A DNA stretch of 64,000 nucleotides from Parietichytrium sp. I65-24A. Its lineage: Eukaryota; Sar; Bigyra; Thraustochytrida; Thraustochytriidae. Shown here piece after piece: positions 1 through 11,900 of the stretch (positions within the stretch are counted from its first letter, which is position 1; the number at the start of each line of letters is the position of its first letter). Where the stretch lies: contig BLSF01000048.1 of NCBI GenBank assembly GCA_012862575.1, positions 5,797 to 69,796 of the forward strand, written 5' to 3'. The position numbers and the translations under genes were made by a program. The notes beneath the pieces were generated by a model. That model was not told the origin of the DNA. It made no database searches and worked only from the letters and a program-made list of their open reading frames with translations.

Positions 1-1287
1 TTGCGCAGCCTCTCATCAAGAAAAAAATCAGAGTTTTATCAAAATTAACAACAACAAAATGTTTTGAGTTCTTGATCGCATGAATAGCTAAATAGCACGA
101 CGGCTCGGTCTCGTCGGTCTCTTGTCGACGGAAGACATCTGATTACTACAGCTGCACGAGTTCATTTGACCCTCTCTCTCTCTCGAACAGATCCATTCTG
201 TCTCTGATTGCAGGCAGGTGAAAGAGGACCTCGTCCACGGTCTCGCTTATCAACCTTTCCCGCAAGTCTGAAATGGTCTCCTAAGACTGTTCATTTGCAA
301 CCTCGTGAAACTCGTGAAGATTGGAAAGTCAGTGCTTCCAATGCTTCCGCACTTCTGAAAAACCGATTTTATACATTCGAAAGCGAATGGAGCAGTTCAA
401 GAGTTCCAGCACTGATTGCATTGCACTTGAAAGCTACTGTGGATGCTCCGCGGATATTAGGCATCGGGTCGCAATCTGCGAGAGGTACTCTAACTGCAGA
501 ACCCAGATTCAATTGCCCACCGGAGTACCGGTGCTGTCAGTACCGGATAGGTTCCGCTGCCTTCCTCGATGATTAGCACCGACTATGGCAGCGGTTACAG
601 CCGCCGCACACGCCGCACATAGTCAGTTCTGGTAAGGTTGATTAAGAAGCCTGCTTTTGCTGCTTCGCTGTGCAACCATCGATGAGGTTTGCTTTCGCAA
701 CTCTGCTGGCCATGGCCCACGCATTCGCACTAGGCGCGATGGAGTTTGACTCTGCCGCAGCTTTCGTCAAGCTTTCGTCGCGAGCTTCAACTTGGTTTAA
801 TATGAGTTCATTTGGCATTAAACTTATGTGCTGTTTTCAACGAGGCCTATCTTATGGTGTTGGCTTGAAGAGAAGCTACCTTCAACCAGGATGCAGGAAA
901 AGAAAGGTGAATTCCTCTGGCTTATCTTCAGAATTCAGAGCCCCGTCATCCTCGCACTCCCGGCCCTGTCTCGCAATGAGTACTTACTGTTAGTACTCAC
1001 GTGTCTTCCAATACAAGGACACCAACGCATAGTGTCGTCTAATTGGACGTATTGGAGGTGTTAAAATACCATCCAGTGTCTGGAACTGGTACAAAAATGA
1101 TGGAACTTCGCTCGCCGAGGTCGCCGAGCCAAGTTTTTTGTTCCCGGGTTGATTACCCCAGAAACAAGTACCATTACTTACTCACACTTCACGGCACGTA
1201 TGTCGTCCAATGGAAAAGCACGACTTGACGCGCCAGGGTTCGCGTTCACGGCACACTTTCCTGTTCGTTTGGCGCCAAGATTGTAGT

Positions 1288-1301
1288 GACGCGTACGCGT
1301 C
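1288..1301. repeat. Perfect 14-bp palindrome
   Basis: GACGCGTACGCGTC reads the same on both strands. It lies in a gene-free stretch next to GGCGCC. It could be a dimeric protein-binding site or chance; nothing nearby decides. Confidence 0.6.
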
Positions 1302-1537
1302 AACAAGGTTTCACTACTTTATTTCACTTGCTCGCTTCCGACGGGCACGCTGCCGCTTGCGCTCTTGACGGTCCCGCTGCATCTTGCTCTTGTCAACGCA
1401 CTCAACTTTCGCGAACAAGGCAGATCGACCAACTCACAGTCAACATGATCATACCTCCTCCTATCAGCTATTACCAATATCGCTGAGATCGAGACGTGTG
1501 CCCCGCCTTCTGGAGAGGTGTGCACCATTCCGACTTG

Positions 1538-1567
1538 ACCAAGACATTACCAAGACATTACCAAGAC
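1538..1567 (+). repeat. 11-bp tandem repeat, about 2.7 copies
   Basis: The unit ACCAAGACATT is repeated head to tail inside non-coding DNA. No function is apparent. Confidence 0.7.
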
Positions 1568-3199
1568 CCAACATCCACACTTGTGAGCGCCAATACAACA
1601 GAAAGAAGGAACGACCTCTCTTTCATGGAATTGATTTTGACTGTGATGATGCCTTTTTTTCGTCATGAAGCACAGCGATGAAAACGAGACGCTCGTTTTC
1701 TTGCGATTGCAGCTTCCGATGTTGCGACCGATTGTCCGGGCAAAGAAATACAAAAGGTGTGTTGACTGCTGCACTCTTTGACGACGATAGGCAAGGGGTC
1801 ACTGGCCCGGATCTGGCTTACCCGCGGCAACATTGCGTGTGGTCAAATTCGTCGTCGAGAGCGAGCTTGAAACTAACTTGGTCGTTGTTGATCGGGGAAA
1901 GGGGGAGAGGGGGAAAGAAGGGGAGGAAGGGGAGGGGTGCTGTCCATTCGCCTGTGTCCCCGATGGTTCGAGGTGCAAGTTGGAAGGTGAACTTCCAACT
2001 GTGACTTCACACGATTCTACTAATGAATACCAGCGTTTTCTCGGTTTTGTGGGGGAGGGGGGGGGGGGCGTGTTGGGAGATGATTGGAACGGTGTGTGTC
2101 GTGAGAGCAGGGCGTCACCAGACTGGCAAGAGACCCCAGTGATAGGAGAATCAGGATTTCACTCTTGAATGTGTACACTGTACTACCGACAACACTTGTC
2201 TATTTGCATTTGCATTTGCGTTTACCGAAATTTAGAATGGATCAGGCTCGGCCGGAGCGCAGGGGTTTGCTTGAAAAAAGGCACTCCTCGCCAAGGCACG
2301 CATTCCTTGCGAGCCACAAGATCTCCATTCCACCTCCGCCCACCTGCACCATTCCCATCTTTCGAGAGAAATTTCACGCACCACAAATTCCTGGCCTTCA
2401 TGATCCTTCATGCCGAGAATGGGGTGGGTGACTACTATCTAACGTTAGAGCTGGCTAGATCTTTGTCGAATTTCGTTCCGACAAAGTCTCGAAAGCTGGT
2501 CAAGCTTGGGAAATTTTCAATGAGTGCGAGAGAGAGAGAGACCTAACTGCCGAAAGTGGCGAGATCAGGCGAGTCGCCAGATGTCCTTGTAAACGAGACG
2601 TTGCCGCTCTACTTGTCACCTCAAAGTGAGATTCTCAAGTTTTGTGCCCGCATTCTGAGAGCCTTTCGGGGTCGGCAAAAACGAACAGCAAATTTTAGCT
2701 GGTGAATGTTGCGCATACAATACATTTGGATGAATGGCTGTCACATCCTGGCTCATCAGACCCTTTCTGCAATGCATGCTTGCTCGCGACCAAAAAAATT
2801 GTACCTATTCCCCGTGAGTGCATACACTTTTGATAAGCCATGCCAGCTTTGCCAGTTTTGTGCCTTCGTGCAAATCGGAAGGACAGAAGATCTGGATCTC
2901 GAAGGTGTGGCTCGCATTGCTCGGACTGCAATCACTGCTTGCAAGGGGAAGGAAGCGTGGCTTGAGAGTGTCGCATATCTTTGCTGTCAGAAATCGACAT
3001 CGGCAAGAAGGAGCAAACCCTACGGTTACACAGCACGTTTCGTGTAGGAATTCCGGATGCCTGCCTTCATCATGCAATACGCTTGTAATGGCAGCGCTCA
3101 GAGCACCGGTCTCGCAAGTTTGCGGTTTGCAAACCCGAAACTCGAGCAAACCCCCAAAAGGCGAGAAGAAGACTTGACAAGTAAAGTGCAATTCATATC

Positions 3200-4195
3200 A
3201 TGAAAGTTTTCGCCGCCGTCGCGCTGGCTTGCGCTGCTGCTGCAAACGCAGACTCCAGCGATGATGCCTCCCACTTCCATGAGAGCTCGGTGGCTCACCG
3301 CAATCTGGCGCACCGCACGCTCATGTCCGCATGCGAAGCTCGCAATCGCAATATGCAGGCCACCTGCGTGATGCACGCTGAGCTGACTGAAGGCCCTTAC
3401 TGGTACGATCAAACTGAGGTGCGCAGTGACATCCGTGAAGATATTGTTGGTGTGGAGTTCCAGCTCAACATCCAAGCGATCAACGCCACTACTTGCGAGC
3501 CAATCCCAAATATTGGCATCGAAATCTGGCACTGCGACGCCGTTGGCAGGTACTCGCATTTCCTCAGCGACAGCCAGAATGCTGTTGACGATTCCACCTT
3601 CCTTCGCGGAATGCAGATTGCCAACGAGGATGGTAACGTCACGTTCACCACCGTCTTCCCTGGATACTACAATGGACGCGCAGACCACATCCACATCAAG
3701 GTCCACACCGGCGTCACCGCAAACAACACCGGGTACAATGAGGGAACCATCATTCATGTCGGCCAGCTCTTCCCTTCCGACGAGATCACTACCCTCATCA
3801 CTTCCCTCAACTATCCTTACAACGAAACCACCCAACAGCGCACCTACCTTTACGAAGACATGCACTTCAACTCTGTCACCGATGGAGAAAACATTGTCGT
3901 TGACATTCGCGAGGCCACCCCAGGACTCGGATTGTCCGCAGGCATGGTTGGGTATGCTACTGTGATCGTCCTCGAGGGTCATGATGTTGGCGTCGATGGC
4001 CCACAAGGTCCAGGAGGCCCAGGGGGTCCAGGAGGTCCAGGAGGACCAGGAGGTCCACCACCGGACTTTACGTCCACACCAACTGCCTCCAATGATGCCA
4101 TCCAGCCAACGTTTGCTCCAAATGCTGCTTCGAGCTTCGTTGCCCCATTCACCGGCCTTCTTGTTGCCAGCTTTTTCGCTGCATTCCAGCTCTAA
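3200..4195 (+). CDS. Secreted, probably GPI-anchored intradiol dioxygenase-like protein
   Basis: A 331-residue single-exon protein. Residues 1-17 form a signal peptide. The middle carries the intradiol ring-cleavage dioxygenase core: EGPYWYD near the start, then CDAVGRYSHF, VFPGYYNGRADHIHIKVH. These contain the four positions that bind non-haem Fe(III) in protocatechuate/catechol dioxygenases: Tyr of GRY, Tyr of PGYY, and both His of HIH. After the fold comes a collagen-like run of Gly-Gly-Pro repeats (about 268-287), a Ser/Thr/Pro/Ala spacer, and a hydrophobic C-terminal tail of the type removed on GPI attachment. Secreted fungal and oomycete relatives exist, and their substrates are mostly unknown. 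Enzyme activity and anchoring are inferences. The start is the only ATG before the signal peptide. Confidence 0.85.
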   Translation: MKVFAAVALACAAAANADSSDDASHFHESSVAHRNLAHRTLMSACEARNRNMQATCVMHAELTEGPYWYDQTEVRSDIREDIVGVEFQLNIQAINATTCEPIPNIGIEIWHCDAVGRYSHFLSDSQNAVDDSTFLRGMQIANEDGNVTFTTVFPGYYNGRADHIHIKVHTGVTANNTGYNEGTIIHVGQLFPSDEITTLITSLNYPYNETTQQRTYLYEDMHFNSVTDGENIVVDIREATPGLGLSAGMVGYATVIVLEGHDVGVDGPQGPGGPGGPGGPGGPGGPPPDFTSTPTASNDAIQPTFAPNAASSFVAPFTGLLVASFFAAFQL

Positions 4196-4724
4196 CTCAA
4201 ATGTTGCTGTCAAGGGTTCTGCTTCGTCTCCCTTTTTCTGTGGGCTCTAGCAGCGGCCAAACGAAGAGATCGGGCGCCTTGCAGCCCAACCTCGCATGCT
4301 TTGGCTTTGAAAGAGAGAGTCCTCATGCCGTGTTCCGAGACGAACCAAGATTCCAGAACCCAATCGTAAAAAGTCAAGTCATCTTTTGTTTCCAACTTCT
4401 GCAATGCATTCCATCCCGCAAATTTCCCTCTAAACTCCTCTGATTCTGATTATATGTGTTTTGTCACCGGCCATTGCTAACCAGAGTATCTGCCCGTGCA
4501 TTGGTCGAACGCTTGGAGGCATTTGGAGGTCCTCACACTTTCCTCACCTTCACAGCAAGTGATGATGCAGCTCTGGCTAGCTAGTAGCTCGTCTATAGTA
4601 GTAGTAGATAGCTATAGATAGCCTCTACTAGAGGCGAAGGAGGAGTGGAGGAGCGCGAGACCAACGAGAGGCCGCGAAGAAGACGCGCAGGCTGGACAGG
4701 CTGGGCTCGCTCTTGTCAGGCAAG
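4196..4724. other. Intergenic, promoter side of RF1
   Basis: No gene is seen. About 110-150 bp before the RF1 start lies an AT-rich stretch of TAG/CTA words (GGCTAGCTAGTAGC, then TAGTAGTAGTAGATAG), probably promoter or 5' UTR sequence. Confidence 0.5.
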
Positions 4725-5951
4725 ATGATAGGGGGGCGGCTTGCATGGCGGCGAGCTCTGCAGGCGGGGCGGTGGAGCCCGAGAGCAGCAGCCGGCAACG
4801 CGGCCATGTCGACAATGGCCGAGCAGCTGCCGGGCTGGGCCAGGGAGCAGATCTTGCGCAGGGCTGAGCGAGTGCCCGAGGAGGTTTCGCGGTTGAACGG
4901 ATTGCTGGAGAGCTCGAAGCCAGGCACGCCGGAGTTTGTCAAGATCTCGAAAGAGAAGGGGGTGGCCGACACGGTGTTGGAGCTGATCACGACGCGGTCG
5001 GAGCTGCTGGCCGAGGTTGCAGACTGGAGTCAGGAGATGAAGGCGTCCGCCTCTGACAGGGACGAGATCAAGGTCTTTATCGATGACGCAGAAGAGAGGC
5101 TTAGCACGAACGAACTTGAGATCGTCAATTTGCTTATTCCGCAGGAGGAAAACGTGAGCAAAAATGCAATTGTGGAAGTTCGGCCTGGGGTCGGCGGCGA
5201 TGAGGCTGGACTCTTCGCTGCCGAGTTGTTCGGAATGTATGAAAAATTCGCTCTTCAAAAGGGGTGGAAGTGGGAGACCCTCATCTTGAGGGAAATGAAC
5301 GGCTCTCTTCGCGAAGGCGTTGCCCTTGTCTCCGCGGGGCAATACGGAGGTAGTGAGGGGTCTTCACTTGGCGTGTATGGGCTTTTACAGTTTGAAAGTG
5401 GCGTTCACCGCGTACAGAGAGTTCCAGCAACGGAGACACAGGGCCGGGTGCACACTAGCACAGCAGCTGTGATTGTTCTTCCAGAGTCTGAGGAGCAGGG
5501 CAACGATATTAAAGACTCTGATCTGAAAATTGATGCATTCCGCTCAAGTGGACCTGGTGGCCAGCACGTCAACACAACGGAAAGTGCCATCCGAATCACT
5601 CACATCCCCACTGGCATCTCTGTGTCCATGCAAGACGAGCGCTCCCAGCACGCAAATAAAAAAAAGGCTCTCAGAATCATCGGCGCTCGCGTAGCCGAAG
5701 TAATGGAAGCCCAGCGGTCGAAGGAGCAGCTCGATATCAAAAACTCTCTCGTTCAAAGGGTTGACCGTTCGGAGAAGATAAGAACCTACAACTATTCACG
5801 GGACCAGATTGTGGATCACCGTCTCGGGGAGTCTGTATTTGGCATTGAGGACGTTCTGAAAGGCTCGCTCAAATCGGAACAAACGTTTATGTTGCCGCTG
5901 TACTGTAAGCAGGTCACCGAGCGGCTTGAGCAAGAGTCAAGTAAGGTGTAG
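4725..5951 (+). CDS. Mitochondrial peptide chain release factor 1 (class I)
   Basis: A 408-residue release factor of the bacterial RF1 type. It ends organelle translation at UAA/UAG by triggering peptidyl-tRNA hydrolysis. The catalytic GGQ motif is at about residues 278-280 within [18 protein letters not shown], and the stop-codon reading loop carries the RF1-type PAT tripeptide in [18 protein letters not shown]. The first ~40 residues are rich in Arg and Ala and poor in acid, as in a mitochondrial transit peptide, so the ATG at 4725 is preferred over the later ATG after the transit-like segment. No intron is needed. The choice between mitochondrion and a plastid-type compartment is inferred from the presequence only. 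Confidence 0.93.
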   Translation: MIGGRLAWRRALQAGRWSPRAAAGNAAMSTMAEQLPGWAREQILRRAERVPEEVSRLNGLLESSKPGTPEFVKISKEKGVADTVLELITTRSELLAEVADWSQEMKASASDRDEIKVFIDDAEERLSTNELEIVNLLIPQEENVSKNAIVEVRPGVGGDEAGLFAAELFGMYEKFALQKGWKWETLILREMNGSLREGVALVSAGQYGGSEGSSLGVYGLLQFESGVHRVQRVPATETQGRVHTSTAAVIVLPESEEQGNDIKDSDLKIDAFRSSGPGGQHVNTTESAIRITHIPTGISVSMQDERSQHANKKKALRIIGARVAEVMEAQRSKEQLDIKNSLVQRVDRSEKIRTYNYSRDQIVDHRLGESVFGIEDVLKGSLKSEQTFMLPLYCKQVTERLEQESSKV

Positions 5952-8927
5952 TAGCTTTAGCTTTGGCTGTCCGATCGGCAGATCACTGCTAGAGTTTTCC
6001 GGCCCGCTGCCACGTGAATCTGTTCTCGGCACACAAGTCCTTTCTGCCTATTTCCTTGTGCCAAGTGGGCTCCTCTTGCTTCCTTTCAAGCGAAGCTCGT
6101 TTCTGCAAATGCTCAACACTACATTGGCGATTTGTTGCATGTGTTGTGTTGTTCTTTCCTTTTTTTGTCGGGCACCTCAGCCAAATGCATGCCCTCTCCC
6201 ACCTCTCATAGCGAAGCAAAAGCAATAGGCCAAGCGGCGTCAAAGGGGAACAAATTTGAGTATGTTGGGAATTTTGAACTCCTTCTTGTTGTAATTACTT
6301 TGTCTCACACAAATAAAACTAGAACAATGAACTTGTATACCAGTGGCAATTTACTCTACTTCATCAAAAATCTAAATTCCAACAATGAGCAAATGAAGAT
6401 GGGAACAAGGCTTGCGGTAAGAAAACCACTTGAGTGCTGACTACGAATAAAATTTGGACTGCAAAAGGAAATCACAAGGTCGCAATGTCACTGTAAAGAA
6501 GCAGCATTTCTATTTGTTTTTGTGTTTGTTCCCAAAGACGACCAATGATCTTGGAAAAGCAAGACAGCCCTCAATGGCTTATTGGTAAACCGGTCTACCG
6601 TCTGTAAATATTTACACAAGGTACTAAGAAGAGGAGAAAGAGTGGGAAGAGAGGATACCCTGGAGTGACGTTGCCTCACTGTCAGTACTTTCGCTGTTCA
6701 CGCTGATCCATTCATGGGCAAAAAGATTAATTACTCTTCAATGAGGTCTTGAGCAACAGCGTGAGCTCCTCTGCCCTGCTCTAATTGATCTCAGTTCTGG
6801 GGGTCACCAACCACTCACTATTTACTGGATGCGATTGACAGTTTAAACATTTTCACAATCTGGTGAAAGTGATGGGAAGATGCCACTTCCGCCAGCTAGT
6901 GGCGCTGCCGACTACCCTCAGAAACCTCAGAAGCACAACTGTGCTACCTAGCCTTTGTCGTTCCTGACCTTACGGTTCTGAAACAATAAGAGGCGCGCAA
7001 GGTAGCGCGCGATTACCCACAACGAACGGAGTGTTTTTAAAGATTAACAGCGCGCGACTGGGCACGGGAGAACATTGGGAGAAGAGCCGCTCAGCTTCTT
7101 GAGTGAGTCTGCTAATGAACCCTTTCACATTGGTATGTCGTCGAATTCTAAATAAATGATAGGGACCAAGTTTGGACAGCACGCAAACTGAGACCGATCT
7201 AGAGCTAGAGTAGCTTTAGCTTTCAAGAGCTATTCTCGGCAATTGCCGTGTTTGTGAAGCAGACGATAGATCATGCGAAGCAGACGGTAGATCATGCGTG
7301 GACCTGCCCATAACCATAGTTGACTGTCTCCGAGTAAGACCCTCTATCCAGGAGTAGTTGTGAGCAGTAAGTACTTCTTACACATAAGCTTATCTGCTAC
7401 TAGTATTGTTGACCTCCACCCGTCCACCCAGTTGGCAGAGGTGAGCTCTGCGCGGAGGCACTGACGGGAGAAAGCATAAGAGAAGAAGTTTACCCCGCCT
7501 CCAACCAGCCCGGCCAGAAGGGCAACAGTACTCAGTACTCAGTAGGCTACCAGCGTTTCCTGCAATACTGACCCCCGCGAACCTTTTTCTCTCTTGCTTC
7601 TAAAAATTTCTGCGCCAATGTCATGCACTGATTTATCATGAACATAAAAACATCCAACTTTTTGGCGCATGCACTTCACATGAACATGCACGCTTGTACA
7701 TCCATTCTACACCTTCTATCATAGTCCCCAGCTATTGCTGCTGTCCGAATTCTTGGCACATGTGAGGGAGGGTCTCTTTGCTCGGCGCTGCACACAAGAA
7801 AATACGGAAACTTTCAAAGCCCTTGAAAGCTAGCGCTACTTTCAGGTACGGTGCACACCATCAGTGTGTGAGTGGACGATGGCCATGGCACGAGTTCCTG
7901 TCTTGCGCGATGGGTAGCGCGGGAGTAGGGCTCCACACTTCTAGAAGTTCTGTCGTATGGCTAGTTTTGGCTGGCCCCACTCCTACTGCACCGTCTCTGG
8001 AGTCTATGGGAGCTTCCTCCGCGCTCAAACTACCAGTACTGCTTTTGCTATTGGTACGCAACTTGCTCTCATTGCTCTCATAGCGCTCTCTCAGGGTTCT
8101 GAATGTAGACTCACGGCTAGAGAGTAGACTTGAGGCGGAGTTTTGATGGTGCACAATAGCACGTGTAGCATAAGCAGCATGCACATAAACTACACGAATT
8201 CGATTGGCGTTGGGATATCCGAACTTTGGATTGTAATAATGCAGAATTCAGGTTGAGGAGATGGACCGATACTAGCAGACCCTTAGCGGAGTTGGTACTG
8301 ACTCAATGTGGTTTGCGACTTCCCCACGCCAGCCGTGATTGGTTGTGAACGACCGCGCTGATAGTCTATGATAGTGCAGCTGAGCTGATCCATCTTTTCC
8401 CGCCTCTTCCACCTTCGTTTCCTGGATCCCAGAAAATGCGGTCCCAACACTACCTGTTAAATGCACGCTAGCATTGAATCGCGCGAAATTTTGAAGCGAG
8501 CAAGCAAGACGTGAACACAAAGCACCTTGCACCCGGTGACAAGTGTTAGCTTCAGCCTGAGACGTTTCGCGTGAGCGTACACAATAGGGATATGATTTTT
8601 ACGGGAAAAAAAAAAAATACTTATACAGAAAGGAGTGGGGAAAACGCCTCGCCTTCAACTTGCATCCCGAAAATAAAGACAAGGAAGGGGTCCTCTTTTG
8701 GCGCAGTGCTCACTTTTCCGGATTTGTGTGAAGGAAAAGCATCTGCATCTGCGATGTGCACCCCTCTTTCGAAAAGAAAACTGCCAAGGTTGGATAGAGC
8801 TTCAGACCTACTTTCTCAGCTTATCTTTAGATAATTCGCCAAGTCTCGAAGACAGCGCGCGTCTATCAAAGAGAAGTGACCTTCGCATATCCCTAATTTG
8901 TAAAGTCATCCAAGGAGAGCAACCCAA
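5952..8927. other. Long gene-free interval
   Basis: About 3 kb without a recognisable protein or RNA gene; the small ORFs on both strands are neither conserved-looking nor connectable by introns. An AATAAA word at about 6312 may serve RF1 3' end formation. A near-duplicate GAAGCAGACGATAGATCATGC / GAAGCAGACGGTAGATCATGC pair lies at about 7255-7297. CAGTACTCAGTACTCAGTA occurs at about 7526-7544, a word pair seen again before other genes. The last ~350 bp are the ABC transporter promoter. Confidence 0.5.
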
Positions 8928-11900
8928 ATGAGCTGGTTGAAGCGTTTCTTCGCATTCCAACACCGCGCCTGTGGGCCAGCCGATGACGCCAAGATAGCAG
9001 CTGCGGAAGGAGAGGAGGTAGACAATGGAGACGCTTTGGCGGATCCATTCGCAGGGCCTGCAGACAATGTTGAACCGGAGGCTCCAACACATCCATACAC
9101 GGAGGCTCCGCTCTGGTCCTACCTGACTGTGCACTGGATCACGCCGCTCGTTCGTCTCGGCGCCAAGCGGCCACTAGAAATGTCAGACTTGGGGCCCATG
9201 CCACGCGATATGTCCGTCAGACAAGTTGGGGAAATGCTAGAAAAGTCTGTCATCGCCAAATTTGCAGATGCACGGCACAAAACCAAGCCTGGTCAGATCG
9301 TAGATTATCGATGGGCCTTTTTCCAAGCCATTCTGGCTTGCTTTTGGCGCGAATGGGCTTTTGTTGGACTTCTTCAGACCATATACATCGCAGGTATCGC
9401 AACAAGTCCTCTTGCATTTCAAGCGCTTCTTGAAATTCTTGCAGACCCCGAAGCATATAACAACTCACCGTTTCTAGGCATCCGCACTCCAATTGGGACT
9501 ATTGCTGCGCTCTCGTCCCTTCTAGTGCTCTCCGCCTTTGTCGCAAACGCTGCATCTGTCAGGATCATCTGTCTCGGAATTCGGATCCGGGCCGCCATTA
9601 TGCATGTGATCTTTCAGAAAACCCTACGCATCAGCCCAGTCGCAAACAGTTCGGCATCCGGTGGCGAAGTGGCGAATCTCATGAGCACTGACACTGAACG
9701 CATCTTTTTGTCGCTTATAAACTCGCACATGCTATGGGTTTCTCCGCTCATGATCTTCATCGTTATGTCCCTAATTGTCGCTGAAGTCGGTACCCCAGCT
9801 CTGGCCGGTCTGGCGGTTGCCATCCTGATTATTCCGGTTCAAATTATGCTTGGCAAAGAGATTGGCAAGCAAAAGCATCGAATGCTTGCTATCACAGACG
9901 CGAGAGTCGGCGTGACCTCAGAGGCTCTTTCTGGCATTAATGTTGTAAAGATGAACGCGTGGGAAGGCCAAATGTCTGAACGAGTCCAGACCGCCCGTGT
10001 GGAGGAGATGAGACTCGGGCGCAAGGTGCTATTTTTGTCCACCACCAACACATGGCTCCTTTTTATAGCTCCAAATCTCATTGCGCTCGCCATTTTCACC
10101 GCCATTCACTTTCTGGGAGAGAATGAGCTCTCCAACATTACTGTCTTTACAATCTTGGCCATGGTCAACACAATGCGCGTCAGCTTTGACACCTTTCCAA
10201 AGGCGCTGGCGGCGCTGGCTCAAGCAGCCGTATCTTACAAGCGTCTCGGGTCATACATGGGCCTTCCGGACGTTCAGCCTCCGCCCGCACCAAGGAAAAG
10301 TTCTTGTATTGGGTCGTCGGAATGTCCCGTAATTTCCATTCAGAATGCTAGTTTCACGTGGGACAAAGCGCAAAATCCCGCCGTCGCACCCACACTGGCG
10401 CTTAGCGACATTAGCTTCAAATGCGAAAGGGGCGAGCTAGTTGCTATCGTTGGTCGCGTAGGTAGTGGCAAGACGAGTTTAATTGCCGCTATTTTGAACG
10501 AAATCAGAGTTGCTTCGGGCGAATGCAAAATAGATTTCGGAAAGCCAAATCAGGACGGTTCTATTCGATGGAATAAGAACTTTCCGGCTGAAATGTGCCG
10601 TGATGCAGTGGCCCTGGTAAGTCAGGAGCCCTGGATTCAGCACGCGACGATACGGGAAAATGTGCTCTTCCGCAGCGCCCAGGCAACGTCCGACAAAGCA
10701 GCCTCTGAATCAGGCGTGGTTTCACCCTGCGATCCAATCGATAAAGATTTGCTTGTAGACTGTCTCCACGCCACAGAGCTAGCGCAGGATATCAGGGTGC
10801 TTCCTGATGGCATTGAGACTGAGGTTGGCGACAGAGGTGTGAATCTTTCTGGCGGCCAGAAAAGTAGAATTGCTTTAGCCAGAGCGCTTTACCGGACTTT
10901 GTCTCGCGATCTCGACCTCGTCTTGCTCGACGACTGTTTCTCGGCGCTTGACCCAATCGTCGGTCTCCGAGTCTTTAACCAGATTGTCATGGACAAGTTG
11001 CAGGGCAAGACTCGCATCGTGGTTTTAAATTCGCAGATGCACTTGCTCAAACATTTCGACCGTATCATTGCGCTCGAGAGCGGCAGAATTGTCCTCGACG
11101 CCCCGGCAGCAAAAGCACTTGAAAGCCCGGTACTACGTGAAATTGTGGCGCTCGGTCAAGAGGCTGGCGAAGAGCCGCAGCAGCAAGACTGTGACGAGTT
11201 CAGTGAGAGCGAGGATGGCACCCTATACGACTCGGATGAGGACTGCTTCAATAGTGACAGAGAAAGTTCTTCTGGATCTCAGTCGATAATTCTGAGTGAA
11301 GGGGAGGAAAACGATACCATCGTTGATATTCCGTGCAATAAGGGAACCGAAACTAGGCGCACTGTGCGGTTGTACAGCTTGCTGAAGGCTAATCATGATC
11401 ATAATGCCGAAGGGAAACCAAAGGCATTGTATGAACAGGAAGCGCGGACGAGAGGCAAGCTCAGCTCTGCAAACTATCTCGTGTGGCTCCGCTCCAGCGT
11501 GAAAGCAACCATGATCCTGCCATCTTTGGTCGCATTGTGCATCCTCTTTGGAGGAGGGCAGGGTTTTAAGGTACTCTCTGAATATTGGCTAGGAGTATGG
11601 TCGGAGAAACAGCTGGAACCCAGCCTCGGTCTGGGAGTGTTCGGAGGATTGGTTGGCGCGATGAGCTTGTTTGTTCTTCTCCGTGGCCTTCTCTTCATGT
11701 TTCTATCTACTCGAAGCTCTGTGAGCTTGCATAATGCCCTTATTCAGAGCATCTTTCGCGCGCCAGTAAACCTGTTTTTCGACGTCACTCCCGCCGGGAG
11801 GATCATTAACAGCATTTCACACGACTTGGACAAGGTAGACCAGCTTCTGCCAGAGACGTCTTACAACTATCTGAACAACTTGTTTCAGGTGGGAAGTGCT

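Larger units (their letters stand above)
1..3199. other. Non-coding or unrecognised 5' region
   Basis: No ORF here resembles a known family on either strand. The longest, a plus-strand stretch at about 682-993, begins with a signal-peptide-like segment (MRFAFATLLAMAHAFALG) but continues as low-quality sequence and matches nothing I recognise; it may be a gene remnant. Short structures seen are an imperfect inverted repeat around 1010-1062 (arms near CCAATAC/GTATTGG), a perfect 14-bp palindrome at 1288-1301, an 11-bp tandem repeat at 1538-1567, and purine runs near 1895-1940 and 2050-2070. Confidence 0.5.

Noticed and set aside
3098-4213. 371-codon minus-strand frame opposite the dioxygenase gene
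   Set aside because: The plus strand carries a signal peptide and all iron ligands; the minus product has no features.
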